From contig JAJKFL010000004.1 of NCBI GenBank assembly GCA_021186555.1, forward strand, positions 15,085,807 through 15,149,806: a DNA stretch of 64,000 nt. The letters run 5' to 3'. Under the pieces are notes generated by a model. The model had not been told where the DNA came from. It searched no databases and saw only the letters and a list, made by a program, of their open reading frames with translations. Positions 45,400 to 57,545 of the stretch are shown one piece after another (position 1 is the first letter of the stretch; each line of letters starts with the position of its first letter). The DNA is from Reticulitermes speratus. Taxonomy: Eukaryota; Arthropoda; Insecta; Blattodea; Rhinotermitidae. Made by a program: the position numbers and the translations under genes.

Positions 45400-45610
45400 C
45401 TTCGGTAAGTCATTCGAACAGACCTGTCACGTGAGTTTGTTTACATCCGCCATCTTTGTTTTCATTGTGACGTCACTTCCGGTCACGTGACTCAGTCACG
45501 TGTCCGCTTCCTGCAACCTGATTGGTCAGGGGGCGGGGTTTGTGACGTCACTTCCGGTCACGTGACCGCTTCCTGCAACCTGATTGGTCAGGGGGCGGGA
45601 CCTGCCATAC
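45400..45610. promoter_or_regulatory. promoter-like motif cluster at the TIR tip, right
   Basis: Inverted copy of the left cluster: TGACGTCA twice, GTCACGTGAC, CACTTCCGG, CCTGATTGGT and GGGGGCGGG, with TTTCGCGCC (E2F-like) at about 45371. Confidence 0.5.
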
Positions 45611-45626
45611 CTCCAGTATTACTACT

Positions 45627-45632
45627 AGGATG
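45627..45632. repeat. Polinton target-site duplication, right (AGGATG)
   Basis: Identical to 29732-29737. Confidence 0.9.
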
Positions 45633-46805
45633 TCTCCAGGCAATGTTAAATAAAGTGTAACTGTGAATATAGAGAAATCGGTGTAGTGGAAGTCATTCTT
45701 TAATGCAGTGGTATTCAACCTTTTTGTTCGCGTACCCCCGGATATAATTTCTCTTCAACTTTGTACCCCCAAAGTTGCTGGTGCATAATTCAAGTTATAC
45801 ATAGTCTATTATCTACATCTAAAATAAATTAAATAAATTATACCCAAAATAATGTATTAAATAATAAGTTTTAAATGAGAAAAAGGAAAATCAAGCTATT
45901 AAACAAAAAATATATTATTGCCTACCATAGCAAAATTAATAAAGGAACAAAGGTATTTTAGCAAAGCAAAATTATATGAGTAAATATTTTATCAATTATT
46001 AGTGAATGTGGTTCTGATCTGTTAATGAAATGATTGAGCTTGTTTCTGGCACGCCAGCACCTCAATTCGGGGACGAATCTTCGTGAGTGCGAGCATCAGA
46101 GTTGGTTCTGGGTTCAAGCGGTTCCTGTGTTTCGTTTTGATTGATGTCAGTGCCTAGAAGCCTTGCTCACACAAATAGGTTGATGGGAATGGCAGGAGGT
46201 GTGAAATGACAGCGTCACAAAGCTCCTTGTACTCTTTGCGAGCAGCAATCCAAAGTCGCAGACTGACATGTTTTCGAATTTTATTCTCAGTGAACAGTCA
46301 ACGGGCATTTCCATTAGGTTTTCTTTTAATTTTAAGAGAAGATCAGAGGAATCGATGGCGGTGGTATAAAAAGGGTTTTTAATCCAATCTTGGGTATTGT
46401 TTTCTCTCTCAATTTCTGGAAAGTATTTTAAAAATTGTATCCTGGGATTTTCCAAGTGGCATTTGACTATTTCCAAAACGCCATCAGTAATGCTAACTTC
46501 ATTTTGTTCAGTAAGTTCAAAAACAGTTGGGAAAAATGCAACATTCCCATTATTAACACAATTAATCCCAAACAGAAGTTTCTTATAAAATCCTTTCACC
46601 TTCTCACGCGCTTTAAAAATATTCTTATCAAAGTCTTGGATTTGAAGATTGAGATCATTACATTTGTTGAAAATACTGCCAAATAAGCTAGGTGACAAAA
46701 CCAGCCTTCATCTTCAAAACAAGTAAACAAATCAGATTTAACTTTTGAGAGGAAACACTTTACTTCGTCTTTCAGTTCAAAAAGGCGAGTTAACACGCGT
46801 CCTCA

Positions 46806-46922
<117 letters not shown>

Positions 46923-47020
46923 TCACGTTGTATTCACCGTGCATCGTTATATAACTGATTATCATTCACCAACAAATGCACAAAGATAATTTTTTCACTA
47001 ATTACTTTATTAAAGGATTT

Positions 47021-47064
47021 CCCCTATACGTATTTCGGCAAACTATATTGCCATCTTCAGGGGG
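47021..47064 (-). ncRNA. hammerhead-like motif in left foldback arm
   Basis: Exact inverted counterpart of 47514-47557, with the same core and stems. Confidence 0.4.
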
Positions 47065-47513
47065 TCATTTTTGGTTTGTACATAGACCAATGTACATGTG
47101 TCAATATTGGTTATTATACTATCTATAAAATTGTATAAAAACTGTGTAAAGTTGTATTATAGTATTAAAATAAGTACTAAAATAGCTTGTTAAAATTGAT
47201 AGTAAGATAGTATTAAATTACATTTGCGGTAAAATTCGTAATTATTGGCAGTGTGGTCCGGTATGTTGTTCCTTGTCGGATATCTGTAGTGTTGTTGTGT
47301 GGAAGCACCTTCTCTCTCCGTGTCAGCGTGGCTTCTCTCATCGTCTTATCCGCAAATGTAAATTAATACTATTTTACTATCAATTTTAACAAGCTATTTT
47401 AGTACTATTTTAATACTATAATACAACTTTACACAATTTTTATACAATTTTATAGATGGTATAATAACCAATATTGACACATGTACATTGGTCTATGTAC
47501 AAACCAAAAATGA

Positions 47514-47557
47514 CCCCCTGAAGATGGCAATATAGTTTGCCGAAATACGTATAGGGG
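47514..47557 (+). ncRNA. hammerhead-like motif (e) in right foldback arm
   Basis: CCCC (stem I), CTGAAGA, T, GGCAA...TTGCC (5-bp stem II), GAAA, TACGTA (minimal stem III), TA, GGGG (stem I partner). All conserved core bases are present except U7 changed to A, a position known to tolerate change. One extra T lies before stem II. Confidence 0.45.
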
Positions 47558-49643
47558 AAATCCTTTAATAAAGTAATTAGTGAAAAAATTATCTTTGTGC
47601 ATTTGTTGGTGAATGATAATCAGTTAAATTGACCATTTTCACAGAAATGTTCAGTGTTTCGTGTAAATCAGGAGTCATTGTTTTCGCGACCAAGCTTTGT
47701 TAGTGTATGATGTAGTGTTGCCAACTGATTTTAGTATTAATTTTGCGAATACGCGCAACAAGACCGCTTTTTTGGCCTGTCATTGAAGCAGCCCCATCAG
47801 TGGGTACACTGACACACTATTCCCACTGCAAATCTGATTCCAACCTTATGAAGTTGTCAAGGTTTTAAAAATATCTTCTTCCTTTGTATGTTCTGGTATT
47901 TGTTTACATCCGATAATTTCATCAACAATAGCCCCTTTCTTAACATCAAAATACCGAATGTATAGAAGCAGCTCGGCTTCATCAGAAACATCCACTGATT
48001 CATCAATTTGAATTGTAAATCTTGTGTCAATTTTAATGTTTTCTGTAATTTGCTCAACAACAACTTGAGCCATGTCATGAATTCTGCGATCTACAGTTCT
48101 GTGAGAACTCGGAATGGTTTTTTTATTTTTGCATTTGCAGATTTTTTGTCTAGCATTTTATCTGCTATAATTAAAACACCAGGCACTATGAGAGATTCTA
48201 CTGGGTATATGATGATTTATTCTTTGCAGCTATCAATGCTAATTCATATGATGTCTCTAATGTCACCTTTGATGATTTTGTAAAATTATGTATTACATTT
48301 GAAGTTTTACTTACATTTTCTGCTTTGCTTTTGAAAAATTCAGCTGGCTTGTCCTTAAACTCAACGTAATTGGTCACCAATTGTCGGTGAAGTAGAGATG
48401 GTTTCATATAGTTTTTCGATAGAATTTGGTTGCAAATCACGCAGAGTGGAAGAGGTGGATCACACAGATTTGAAACAAATCCATATTTAATGTAGGATTC
48501 ATTGTAATACATGTGTTTCACTTTAACCGCTTTCATATTTTTAGGGATTTTAGACTTACTTGTAGATGTTTCAATATTCCTCGCACTAATATCACAGGTT
48601 GGAACAGAAACTGTCGCACTTTTCAGTGTTTGTGACCGAACACTATCGTCAGTTTCACTTTTTTATGATTTAACGCTTCCTTTTTTTTATTAAATTTATC
48701 CATGTTGCAATACGGAAAATGAAAATAATGATTACTGCCGTGGTTAGAAGAAGGAACTGAGTGAATGATGACTAATATGCACTTATAATTTATCCGCGTT
48801 TCTTGATTCGCAAGTATCCCGGACGGCAAAGCGAGTCTTTAACAAGAAGTAAACAAACCGAACCTGTACTTCACAACAATGACCACACACCACAGAAAGA
48901 CGTTAGGATGGAACAGCAAAGTCAAGTAAAATTAAATTAACTTAGCAAATATTAAACAATAATCATTATTCACAGAGCCGGTAACGTAATACATGTATGT
49001 AGGCCTATACTCGTATCGCGACTCGACACGTCACTAAGCTTGTAGACATTTACGCCCGACTTAAACTGATCACAGAATTATATCCGACACGACTTGTTGG
49101 AGCTGTGACACTAAGCTAACGAGTATTTTGCAATAATGAAATTGAAAGAGCATGGCCAGGCCAAATGTTTTGGTGTTTTTACGGAAATATAATTCGGTAT
49201 TTCCGAGTCATAAAACCAGCAACCACTTCGTATGTTTCTCTTGCCTTCAGCGGCAATTGTCAAAGAACAAGGTAATATGAAGTGCATATGTTTGTTTATT
49301 GCCCCAACAATATTTTGAAATAGGTTCATTGCATGGTTAAAAGAAGTGAAAAACAGTATTAGGGAAAACGTTAATCCCGCCCAATAGTGTTCAGTCACGT
49401 TCCAACGCTCTATGTGGAATAAAATGAAACCAGTCGCCCAGATAAGAAGAGCATAAAGGAGATAGAAAAAAATGGCGCTCCCAAATCGCATGTCCTTACG
49501 TGGCTAACCCTAAATCTGGCCCTGATTATTCAGTGTCTATAATGAAATAATATGTTTACTTTTTTATTTTAAGTAACCCCTAAGATGTCTTCGAGTACCC
49601 CCGAGGGTACGCGTACTCCAGGTTGAATACCACTGATTTAATT

Positions 49644-52600
49644 CACCGGCTCACCTTTCTCTTGTTGGTATCTCGTGGAAGCCGTGACCGGTGACGGAGC
49701 GCACAACGTGACACCAGAGTACCATAGTACTAACAAAAGTAAATTTAACACATTTATTATGATAAATGGAACAGAAATAACTGCTTACACTTAGATGATA
49801 CATTAAATAAAACACACACACACAATTACCAAAAATTATCTCAGTACTTACAATTGTTACACAAATACTTGACTTGAAAGAGGCTCCACGTAACGAGAGA
49901 AAACGAAAATACCTGGCAATGATGTGTCAACCCAAATAAAATAAAAGCAAACCCACAACACTGACAAGGGCCCCAGCAACCGCTTCCTAACTAAGCCGAA
50001 ATATAATTTTGAAACAATACCACATCGAATAAAATTTAGAAGTCGACAAGCCGGAGGTTGGTCACAGAGTGACGGGGCCTCACAACTACTCTTAGAGGTC
50101 TGACCGGAAAAACAAGCAGGAAAGAGGAGGGAAAGGAAAGACAGAACCTTAATGAAGAAACGGCAGAGGGCGTATCTGTAAATACTTCCCGCAAAATTGT
50201 GCCAAACACGGCACATTACTTAAGCGAGTAAATAGAGTTTTGCCTTATTTTCTACCTTTCTTAACCAGTTAGAAAATAATTCGGCAGAGGAGATGTCTCA
50301 AACGTTATTGGCTGATTGTAAATTTCATAAAAATCGGCACAGTGTTATCCATACTTCTTTACCTTGGCGCGTAAATTAAATCATACATACGAGTATATCA
50401 TAAAGCAATTGAGAAGTTGAAAGTAAAAATGCCTTCGTGAAGGCTGTGTAATACGCCACGGAGTACACCATTGGCAGTCTTGTTTTATCACGCCGTCGAT
50501 ACGAAATAAAACTCTATATACTCTGCCAAGAATAAAACGTTTTCCTTACAAGGTAACATAAGACATACTTCCATGTCAGAGAATGACGGCATAATTGATG
50601 TATTAGATTTTGTGACTCACTTCCAATTCAGCCGCACGTCTGCATGCGGTTTAAGTTACAGATTTTGTTAGTCAAACGTGTACAACAAAGCAACCAACAT
50701 TTCACCTGGGACGACCAAAGTTTCGGGACTTTCCAACTTGTCAGCTTCTGATCTTCTTTCAGCTTTTCATCTCTCGAGGATTTTGGAAGGAAGAGAAGGA
50801 GAGGAATAATACGAAGCTTCTACATAAAATCCATCACGTTCAACTTGTGACACGCTATTACGTTCTTGTTCCCTTTGTCATTAGTCATTACAACAGACCA
50901 GCTGCTTGTTTTTACACAAAAATAACACCTGACTTGATATGTGAATTTGGTTCCGTATTACTAAAGCATATATTAATAATTATATATTAGTGTCCTTAAC
51001 GTTGTTGACTTCAGTAATAAATATCACTGGCAAGGTTTCAGATTTTATTTGCAATTTTTGCTAAAATTAAAAGAATTTACCTGCCCGGCAGTATGAAATT
51101 TTGAAAATATTTCGATTAGACTAAGTGTTAAATTATTTAGCAATCGTGTGACAGCGCGTGCAAGGTTATTTATTTTGACTTCGTTTATTATTCTCTTTCT
51201 TTAAATTAAGACCACAAACTTTCTGAAAGATATCTACGTCCTTCTTCAATTGCAGAAACTATGAAGAAGTTCTTACTGTGTACTCTGCTCCTGGGTATGA
51301 AAGTAGCTGTACCTGAACTCTTGACAAAGTGGCAAATTTTATCATTTACTGTCCGCCTGAAGACGTACTACGTAAATGTAACTACATCCAAAACAGTGTC
51401 GTCTTTATATAAGAAACAAGGACGTGTGGCAAAGTGCGTAAAAGCATCCTTAAATATTTCGGTTATATTTGGTGTAATGAACTTGATTTCAGGCTTCCGC
51501 CGCGATGTTGATGAGATCTGCGCTCTTCTGGGATATCTAGACTCTTGACCCGTGAAGATGGGACCGACATGTTGTCCCGAAACGTCGGTAAACAATTACC
51601 ACACGACGCCGTGTGATATCCCAGAAGAGGGCAGATTTGATGTAATGAATTTAATAATTTGATTCCTATCGGCCAAATATTAACCCTAGGTGTACACGAA
51701 ACCAAATAATACTTCAATGATTTAAAAAAAGGATATAGTGTAAGAAAATGGTCTTCAACTTGAATCATCTCTCTCATTTATATGTCCTAGCATTATTTAA
51801 AAGAATAACCTATACGGCTATGATTTAACGAAACACAGAGCAAAAATTTATGCAGCGGTACTCTGACTACAACGTTTTATCAGCAACTAAAATAACTAAT
51901 TAGGTAGGAAAAATACTAAAGGACGCATATGTAATTTGTTATCGATTGAAAGATTCCTTTAGAGTCCTGCATTTTAATCGGTTTAAACCCTAGTTTTACA
52001 TTCAAGAAAGTGTCTATTTATAGTAAAGTAGCTTACTTATTTATCGGATATTTGTAAGAATAGGCGGCTTCTTTGGAAGATATTTACTTCCGTTAATCCC
52101 TTTCTGTGATTATTTAAGCCTACATTAATCCTAAATTGGTTAATAAAATCCGCAATTGTGCTCACTAAATCAGTTGTGAAACTATGTTGTGACATACTAG
52201 AGGTCACTGATTTTCAGATGAAGTGATCTGCTCTCACACAATAACCCTAAGTTGGACAAGCTCTGTGCAGATTAAAGGTAGTAGTCAAACTAAATGAAAG
52301 GTTTGGAGCTTACTCGTAACTTTGTTGTAACTGACTAAAATCGATTGACCTGAAGAAGAGGGAGAAATTATTCGCTAGTTACTTGGACCGATAAGAGGAC
52401 TCCGTTTTACCTTGCAGGAAACAGCTAAGGTTTATCAGGGTGATTAGGATCCAGACCGTTCCCTCCTGGTGCAGAAACATTCTCACCAAGGTAAGTATAG
52501 CGCACTGTCTCCTAAAATATAAAACATAGAACTAAATCTCAGGCCGAGGCAGAGAACTTTACAAACAAAATAGTTTGTTTTACTCAAGTCTTATTTCTAC

Positions 52601-53330
52601 ACAGCATGTAATGTTTCATGCTGTGAGCCTTCGTTCACAGGTTTTTAAGATGTCCTATTTCCTTCACGTTAGACCTCATCTAGCAGAATAGCACTTGCAG
52701 AAAAGTTATGTATGTCCATCAGTCATTGAGCACATGTACCCGTTATCAAACACTGAAGCTGTAGTACGGAGGCGGGGTACAAAAATTACGTCAGCGACAA
52801 TACTCCAACAAAACATTTAAATACGAAATTAGAAATAAGATAATTGTGACAGTATGCGCTTAAGCGTTAGGAGAAAATTCTATGATACATGTATAAGATA
52901 CCTTTGTCTGTCTTAGAAAGAGGTTACAACAAATGAGGTATTAACAGGGGTGGATATTCTTATTGTGGTAGACCGATAGAAGGGCTATCAAATCAAGGTC
53001 TTCTAAATGGGTGGGAAATGTGTAAGTATGTGGGAGCAGAAAATTCCATACAGGGTTTGGGTTGGAAAAATTAAGGAAAGAAACCAGTTGCAAGATGTAG
53101 GAATGGATGGAAGGAAAATAATAAAATAAATTTTAAAGGAATAAGATGGGAGGGTGTGTAATTAACCCACGTGGCGCCAGACAAGAACAATCGGCGGATT
53201 AATCTGAATACGGCAATGAAATTTCGGGTTCCATAAAATGTGGGGAATTCTTAATTAGCTCAGAATCTATTAGCTTCTCAAAAAGGGCTTTTCACCATGT
53301 AGTTAGTTATTTAATTATTTATTTATTTAG
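49644..53330. other. no gene seen; relic repeat near 51.5 kb
   Basis: About 3.7 kb without a recognisable protein. At about 51513-51632 a relic repeat is visible: CTCTTCTGGGATATC and GATATCCCAGAAGAGG form an inverted pair around a GTGAAGAT-stem-GAAACGT motif (51548-51590) like the degenerate hammerhead-like one at 28.34 kb. The 119-codon ORF at 49857-50216 (minus) has no family motif. Confidence 0.4.
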
Positions 53331-53780
53331 TTAGTTGTCAGTCAAGCAGGCAGGTAAGCGGGCGGGGGGCGGGCAGGCGAGTGAGCTGGCCCGGAATGTA
53401 CACAGACAGTTAGTTGCTTAGTTAACTAGTTTACTTTAGTTACAATAAAGTAGCCTATTTAAATTAGAATTAAAATAAGAATGTGTTATATGTGGAGGCT
53501 AAATTTCCATAGTATACATGTACAATCTGAGTGCCTATACCCTGTGTTTCGGGTTCATGTTTACTCTATTATGGGTAACTAAGTGCTAAGCCTGTAACTC
53601 TGCCGGTAGGCAAAGTTGTTATGTCATATTTACAGACATGCGTTTTAGCTGAGTGGCATATAAAGGCTCATAGAGGGGCTTCTTTTCACCAGTGTTTTGC
53701 TCATTGATTAAAATATTATGGTGTTCATATAGCGAAATGTAAAAATTTCCCAAGCAATTGTGATGGTTTAATCAATTCCA
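53330..53780. other. no gene seen; GC-rich simple repeat
   Basis: A GGCAGG/GGCGGG-rich patch at about 53345-53390 and TTAG-rich short repeats. Nothing coding. Confidence 0.5.
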
Positions 53781-53789
53781 TCTTACCAT

Positions 53790-54780
53790 TTATTGCTCCA
53801 TACTGATTTTGGTATTCAGTACGTTCATAGCATAGGCAGATTGAGAGTTGCTTCTCTTAATATTCTTACAATGTTCTAAAAAGCTTACTTTTAGCTGCGA
53901 CTTGTTTGTTCCACAAAATATTTGTCTCAAGTATTGCATTTTATTTTATAAATTCCACAATTTTGGTATTTACCTTGCTCTCCCTGTGTACACTGTATTA
54001 TTGCTAAATTAATTATTATGTTCGAGGAACGATATGCTACCTTAAGTTTGGTGTTCTTAAATAAATTAGTAATTTTTCTGATTGAGGGACTGTGATACGT
54101 GAACATAAATCATGTGTCCCGGAATTGAGATTCTGTGTAATGAGAATTTGTCTTTTGTAATTTGTTTTTGATTTCCTCTTCAACTGTTGATATTACTCAC
54201 AGGATATCCATTGTTTTGTGTTATTTCTATTATTTCATTTAATTCCTGTAGTTTCCATTGTGGTATTGTATGTAACAGATATATTCTCTTAATAAAAATT
54301 CTGTCTGTCACTATCTTATGTTCCATAAGGTGGTTAGATGTTAAATGTATGGAATTATTGGTGGTAGTTTGTTTTCTATAAACATAAATTTTCAATTTCT
54401 CATTGTTTATGATTATGAGTAAATCTAAAAGATTTAAACTCTCATGGTCTTCCATTATAAGTTTAAATTCCAAACTGCGACATAAATTATTCATTGCATT
54501 TAGTATGTCTTCTTCTGCTGTTTTAGTGAGATTGAGAAGTATTAAGATATTTTTAACGTATTTGTTATAGTATATTCACTTATTACTTTCAAGCATATGT
54601 TTCACAATCAGATCCTCATAGTGTTGAAGAAATATTTCCGCGATTATACCTGAAATAGAGGATCCTATGGCAACCCCCTTTTTAGGCTTATAGAAGTTAT
54701 AAGCAAACTGGAAATAATCCCGGTTTTTTTGGTATGTATTTGTGGAATTTTCGTGTTAGTTTTGTTGTAATGTTTCAATA
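53790..54780 (-). pseudogene. Penelope-like element fragment: RT 3' half, linker and GIY-YIG endonuclease
   Basis: Minus-strand order: about 54700-54590 GVAIGSSISGIIAEIFLQHYEDL, the Penelope RT motif block; about 54565 YVKNILIL where the catalytic Y-V-D-D is expected; 54494-54180 LNLLDLLIIINNEKLKIYVYRKQTTT and NSIHLTSNHLMEHKI, typical post-palm region; about 54060 KITNLFKNTKLKVAYRSSN linker; about 53960-53900 NCGIYKIKCNT then YFVEQTSRS, the GIY-YIG nuclease; and about 53870 SAYAMNVLNT. Stops and frame changes separate the pieces and both catalytic aspartates are lost. It shows Penelope-like elements occur in this genome, which is relevant to the hammerhead-like motifs. Confidence 0.8.
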
Positions 54781-54935
54781 GTCTAAAATCGATTTAGTAA
54801 TATGTAATGTCTCGGCAATAAGTATGTTTACGTACAAAGCGTTTATAAACAGAGTGATAAGTTTACATGTTGTATTTATTTTCGGTTGGGACAGGCAAAC
54901 TCAGAAAAATAATATCACATTAAGTCTCTTAGTAA

Positions 54936-55150
54936 AAGGTAAAGGTAAAGCAATCCCTATACAGGCCTGGACAGGTCCTTAGGGGTCCAGCAAGAGGTTA
55001 GGGCTCTCAGAATTTCTAGACAATCGGTACAAGAAGATGGTAAGATTGTCAGTCTTACGCACTAGCCGCCTTTACCCCAGGAAATACCCCTGGTACTGAT
55101 TTCTGTAAGAGGATGAGTCGACCCCAGGGCCATAGTGCGGCCGGAAAGAT
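54936..55150 (-). mobile_element. SINE-like interspersed repeat (tentative)
   Basis: The minus-strand 3' end is CTTTACCTTTACC (tail repeat). The body shares CCAGGCCTGTATAGG with the repeat adjoining the SINE at 18.9 kb. No clear B box seen. Confidence 0.4.
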
Positions 55151-55154
55151 TAAG

Positions 55155-56540
55155 TTAATGAAAAATAACAGTCTCTTAATATTATGCAAAAATTTCTAAC
55201 ATTTTAAGCCTTTATGTGTTTCATATACCTATTTTAAAACATTAACTTCTTAGTCGTTGGAAGTAAACGCAAAAACTAAAATTAAATTTAGTACAGCCGA
55301 AGTTCATGTTGCTATTCGGAAAGATAATCTCCCGAATATGGAGCAGCGTTGTAACCCTTGTGCAATGACATCCGATTACAAGGACTGTTGTTCAGACAGG
55401 TTGTTTAATGGCTTTCTTGAGTAAATCATAAGCTTATTTCTGTATTATTCCCAGTTTAGTATCACAGCTCATGTTTATGTTTTCAGTTCTCAATGCACAC
55501 AGCATTACTGATGACCAAAATAACCTCTTATATATATGAAGTGAAACATGAGGGAAGAAATTTAGAATGCCGGACAACATTTTGCAACACTTGTATAAAA
55601 TACAGGCGTTCAAATGAAATGTTATAGGCTGTATAACACGATTACATCAAGTATGAGTATCTACATCAATACAGGATTCCAATCCAATTCGATGTGAATA
55701 CGCCTGAGGGCATACCCTAGCAGATAACTGTGAAATTAAAATACAGTCTACAGTCAACGTTTATTGAGGACAAGAAACGATAGTGCGGAGAGCACTAACA
55801 ATCACTTGTGTTTTCACGACACTCAAAATATTTTTAGAAAGGCTGTTGCTATACCATCTTTGCTTGAACTCGCCCCGAGGACCGTGAACCGACCGTATAG
55901 TGATTACGACTGCACAACCCACTCGGGGTTCCGAGTTTTCACTGTGTCAAACCGAAAATCGGAGTGCAAGCTGTACACTGCGTTGGCAGAGCTGCCACGA
56001 CCCACTTGTATTCTACTATCCTGATCTAGCCAGGTGGGCTGGCTAAGCGTACTGTCTTAAGCTTCTTCCTGGTCGTAACCCTTACGATGACGTGGAAATA
56101 GGAACGCAAGGGTACACGGAATGATCAAGACCACGTGCCTATGTAACACTATACCCGACGCAACAATAAAACTGAGAAACTAAAAGTACAGTTTATTTGT
56201 AACAAACCACATGCGGTAATGAAAATAATATTCTGAACAATAACACAGAAGGACACAACCAATTACCCCTCTGACATGAAGCTGACTAAAATTTATTGAT
56301 TATGATTATGATTATGGAACTCGCTGAGGAAGAATTAACAGATTTTTCTATAAGATTTATCTGTTGGCTCTCTTACTTCATGAAATCCCGCTGCTGGATG
56401 AAAACATCCAGGGTAGAGTCACGCGGAGCTTTCCAGTCATGTTTTACCAACTCACCTATTCTACACAGTTCAGTCTCCACACCACAAAAACAGGAAGATT
56501 TCACCAAATGATATTGACATAGGCGTTCGACATACTACCT
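55155..56540. other. no gene seen
   Basis: AT-rich, with a GC-richer block at about 55860-56100 that may be an unidentified repeat. ORFs under 90 codons without motifs. Confidence 0.45.
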
Positions 56541-56542
56541 CA

Positions 56543-57545
56543 CTAAGTAACTAACTACCTACCTACCTACCTAACTAACTAACTAACTAAATGGAGCAGA
56601 GTCCTTCTTGAGAAGCTAACAGGTCCTCAGCTAGTCAAGAAATTCCCCGCGTTTTATGGAACCCGAAGGTTCATTATCGCATTCACAACAGCCCGACACC
56701 TGTCCCTATCCTGAGACATATCAATTCAGTCCACGCCCTCCCATCCCACTTCTTGAAGATCCATTTTAATATTATCCTCCCATCTACGGCTGGGTCTTCC
56801 AAGTGGAATCCTTCCCTCAGGTCTCCCCATCAAAATCCTGTATGCCTCTCTCTTCTCTCCCATATGCGCTACATGACCCGCCCATCTCATTCTTCTTGAT
56901 TTGATTACCCGAATAACATTTGGTGAGGAGTACAGATCATTAAGCTCCTGGTTATGTAGACTTCTACATTCTCCTGTTACCTCGTCCCTCTTAGGCCCAA
57001 ATATCCTCCTCAGCACCCTATTCTCGAACACCCTCAGCCTATGTTCCTCCCTCAGTGTGAGAGACCAAGTTTCACACCCATACAAAACAACACGCAAAAT
57101 TAGAGTTCTGTATATCTTAATCTTTGCATTTTTGGATAACAAACTGGAAGACAGAAGATCCAGTACCGAAAGATAACAAGCATTCCCCGACTTCAATCTG
57201 CTCTTAATTTCTTCGTGAATGGAATTTCGATTCGTTAGGGTTGTTCCCAAATATTTGAACTGTTCCACCCTATCAAAGGATTTATTATAAGTTGTACCAA
57301 AGAAAAAGTCCAGGTCATAGGCTTTGCGATATATTTCGTAACATGGTAATTTTTTACGGTGAGGAGTTGATAGCACTGCGCCCAACCTCCAAGCTGGAGG
57401 ACCACCCCTTTTCGGCTGTCCGCGACTGCTTATTCAGTGTATTCGCAGCTACCCTCTACAGCCGGAGGCCGTTCCACCATCCACAACCTGAGGACGCCCC
57501 ATGCCGTGGTGACAGGGCCCACTTCATGGCCCGTTCTAGGGAGAA
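56543..57545 (-). mobile_element. RTE-like LINE family B, internally deleted copy
   Basis: Both ends match the longer copy at 58944-62702. The 5' leader has the ATGCCGTGGTGACAGGG and CTCCAAGCTGGAGGACCACC words; the 3' end has CTCCATTTAGTTAGTTAG, a (TTAG)n tail running into (GTAG)n. The whole endonuclease and RT palm are missing. The 219-codon ORF at 56726-57385 runs from the leader (its first codon is TTG, not ATG) directly into the RT C-terminus ([64 protein letters not shown]). Confidence 0.8.

Larger units (their letters stand above)
29738..45626. mobile_element. Maverick/Polinton DNA transposon (virus-like), complete but inactivated
   Basis: A 15,889-bp element with 6-bp target duplications, termini beginning AG and ending CT, and TIRs of about 1.35 kb. 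It encodes the Polinton core set: protein-primed PolB, retroviral-type integrase with chromodomain, adenain-like protease, FtsK/HerA-type ATPase, double-jelly-roll major capsid and penton-like minor capsid. Genes lie in a leftward block (41.9 to 31.1 kb) and a short rightward block (42.6 to 44.2 kb) that diverge from a 0.7-kb central intergenic region. Stops and frameshifts in PolB, integrase and capsid genes indicate loss of autonomy, while its boundaries remain intact. Confidence 0.97.
44246..45626 (-). repeat. Polinton terminal inverted repeat, right
   Basis: 1381 bp, inverted complement of 29738-31084, slightly longer through rearrangement of the AT-rich array (extra ATTAATTTAGTT block near 45100). 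The inner 340 bp and outer 200 bp are the best conserved parts. Confidence 0.95.
46927..47626. mobile_element. 700-bp foldback element inside the hAT transposase
   Basis: Arms 46953-47229 and 47350-47625 are near-perfect inverted complements (about 277 bp) around a 120-bp spacer. A direct repeat AATTGACCATTTCAC (46912-46926) and its one-base-longer copy (47627-47642) flank the insert, leaving 26 bp outside the left arm only. Each arm bears the hammerhead-like motif. Inverted terminal repeats, a variable-length duplication and a one-sided extension fit a non-autonomous Penelope-like element. Confidence 0.7.

Noticed and set aside
49857..50216. 119-codon minus-strand ORF beside a CA repeat
   Set aside because: No recognisable domain, unusual composition and no neighbouring signals; probably a chance frame.
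51261..51548. 95-codon plus-strand ORF with a hydrophobic start
   Set aside because: Ends inside a relic repeat (GGGATATC inverted pair); the start resembles a signal peptide only superficially.
51548..51590. Active hammerhead at the GTGAAGAT-stem-GAAACGT motif
   Set aside because: Core C3 is replaced by G and stem I pairs poorly; treated as a degenerate relative only.
55764..56024. 86-codon ORF in a GC-richer block
   Set aside because: No motif; more likely an unidentified repeat than an exon.
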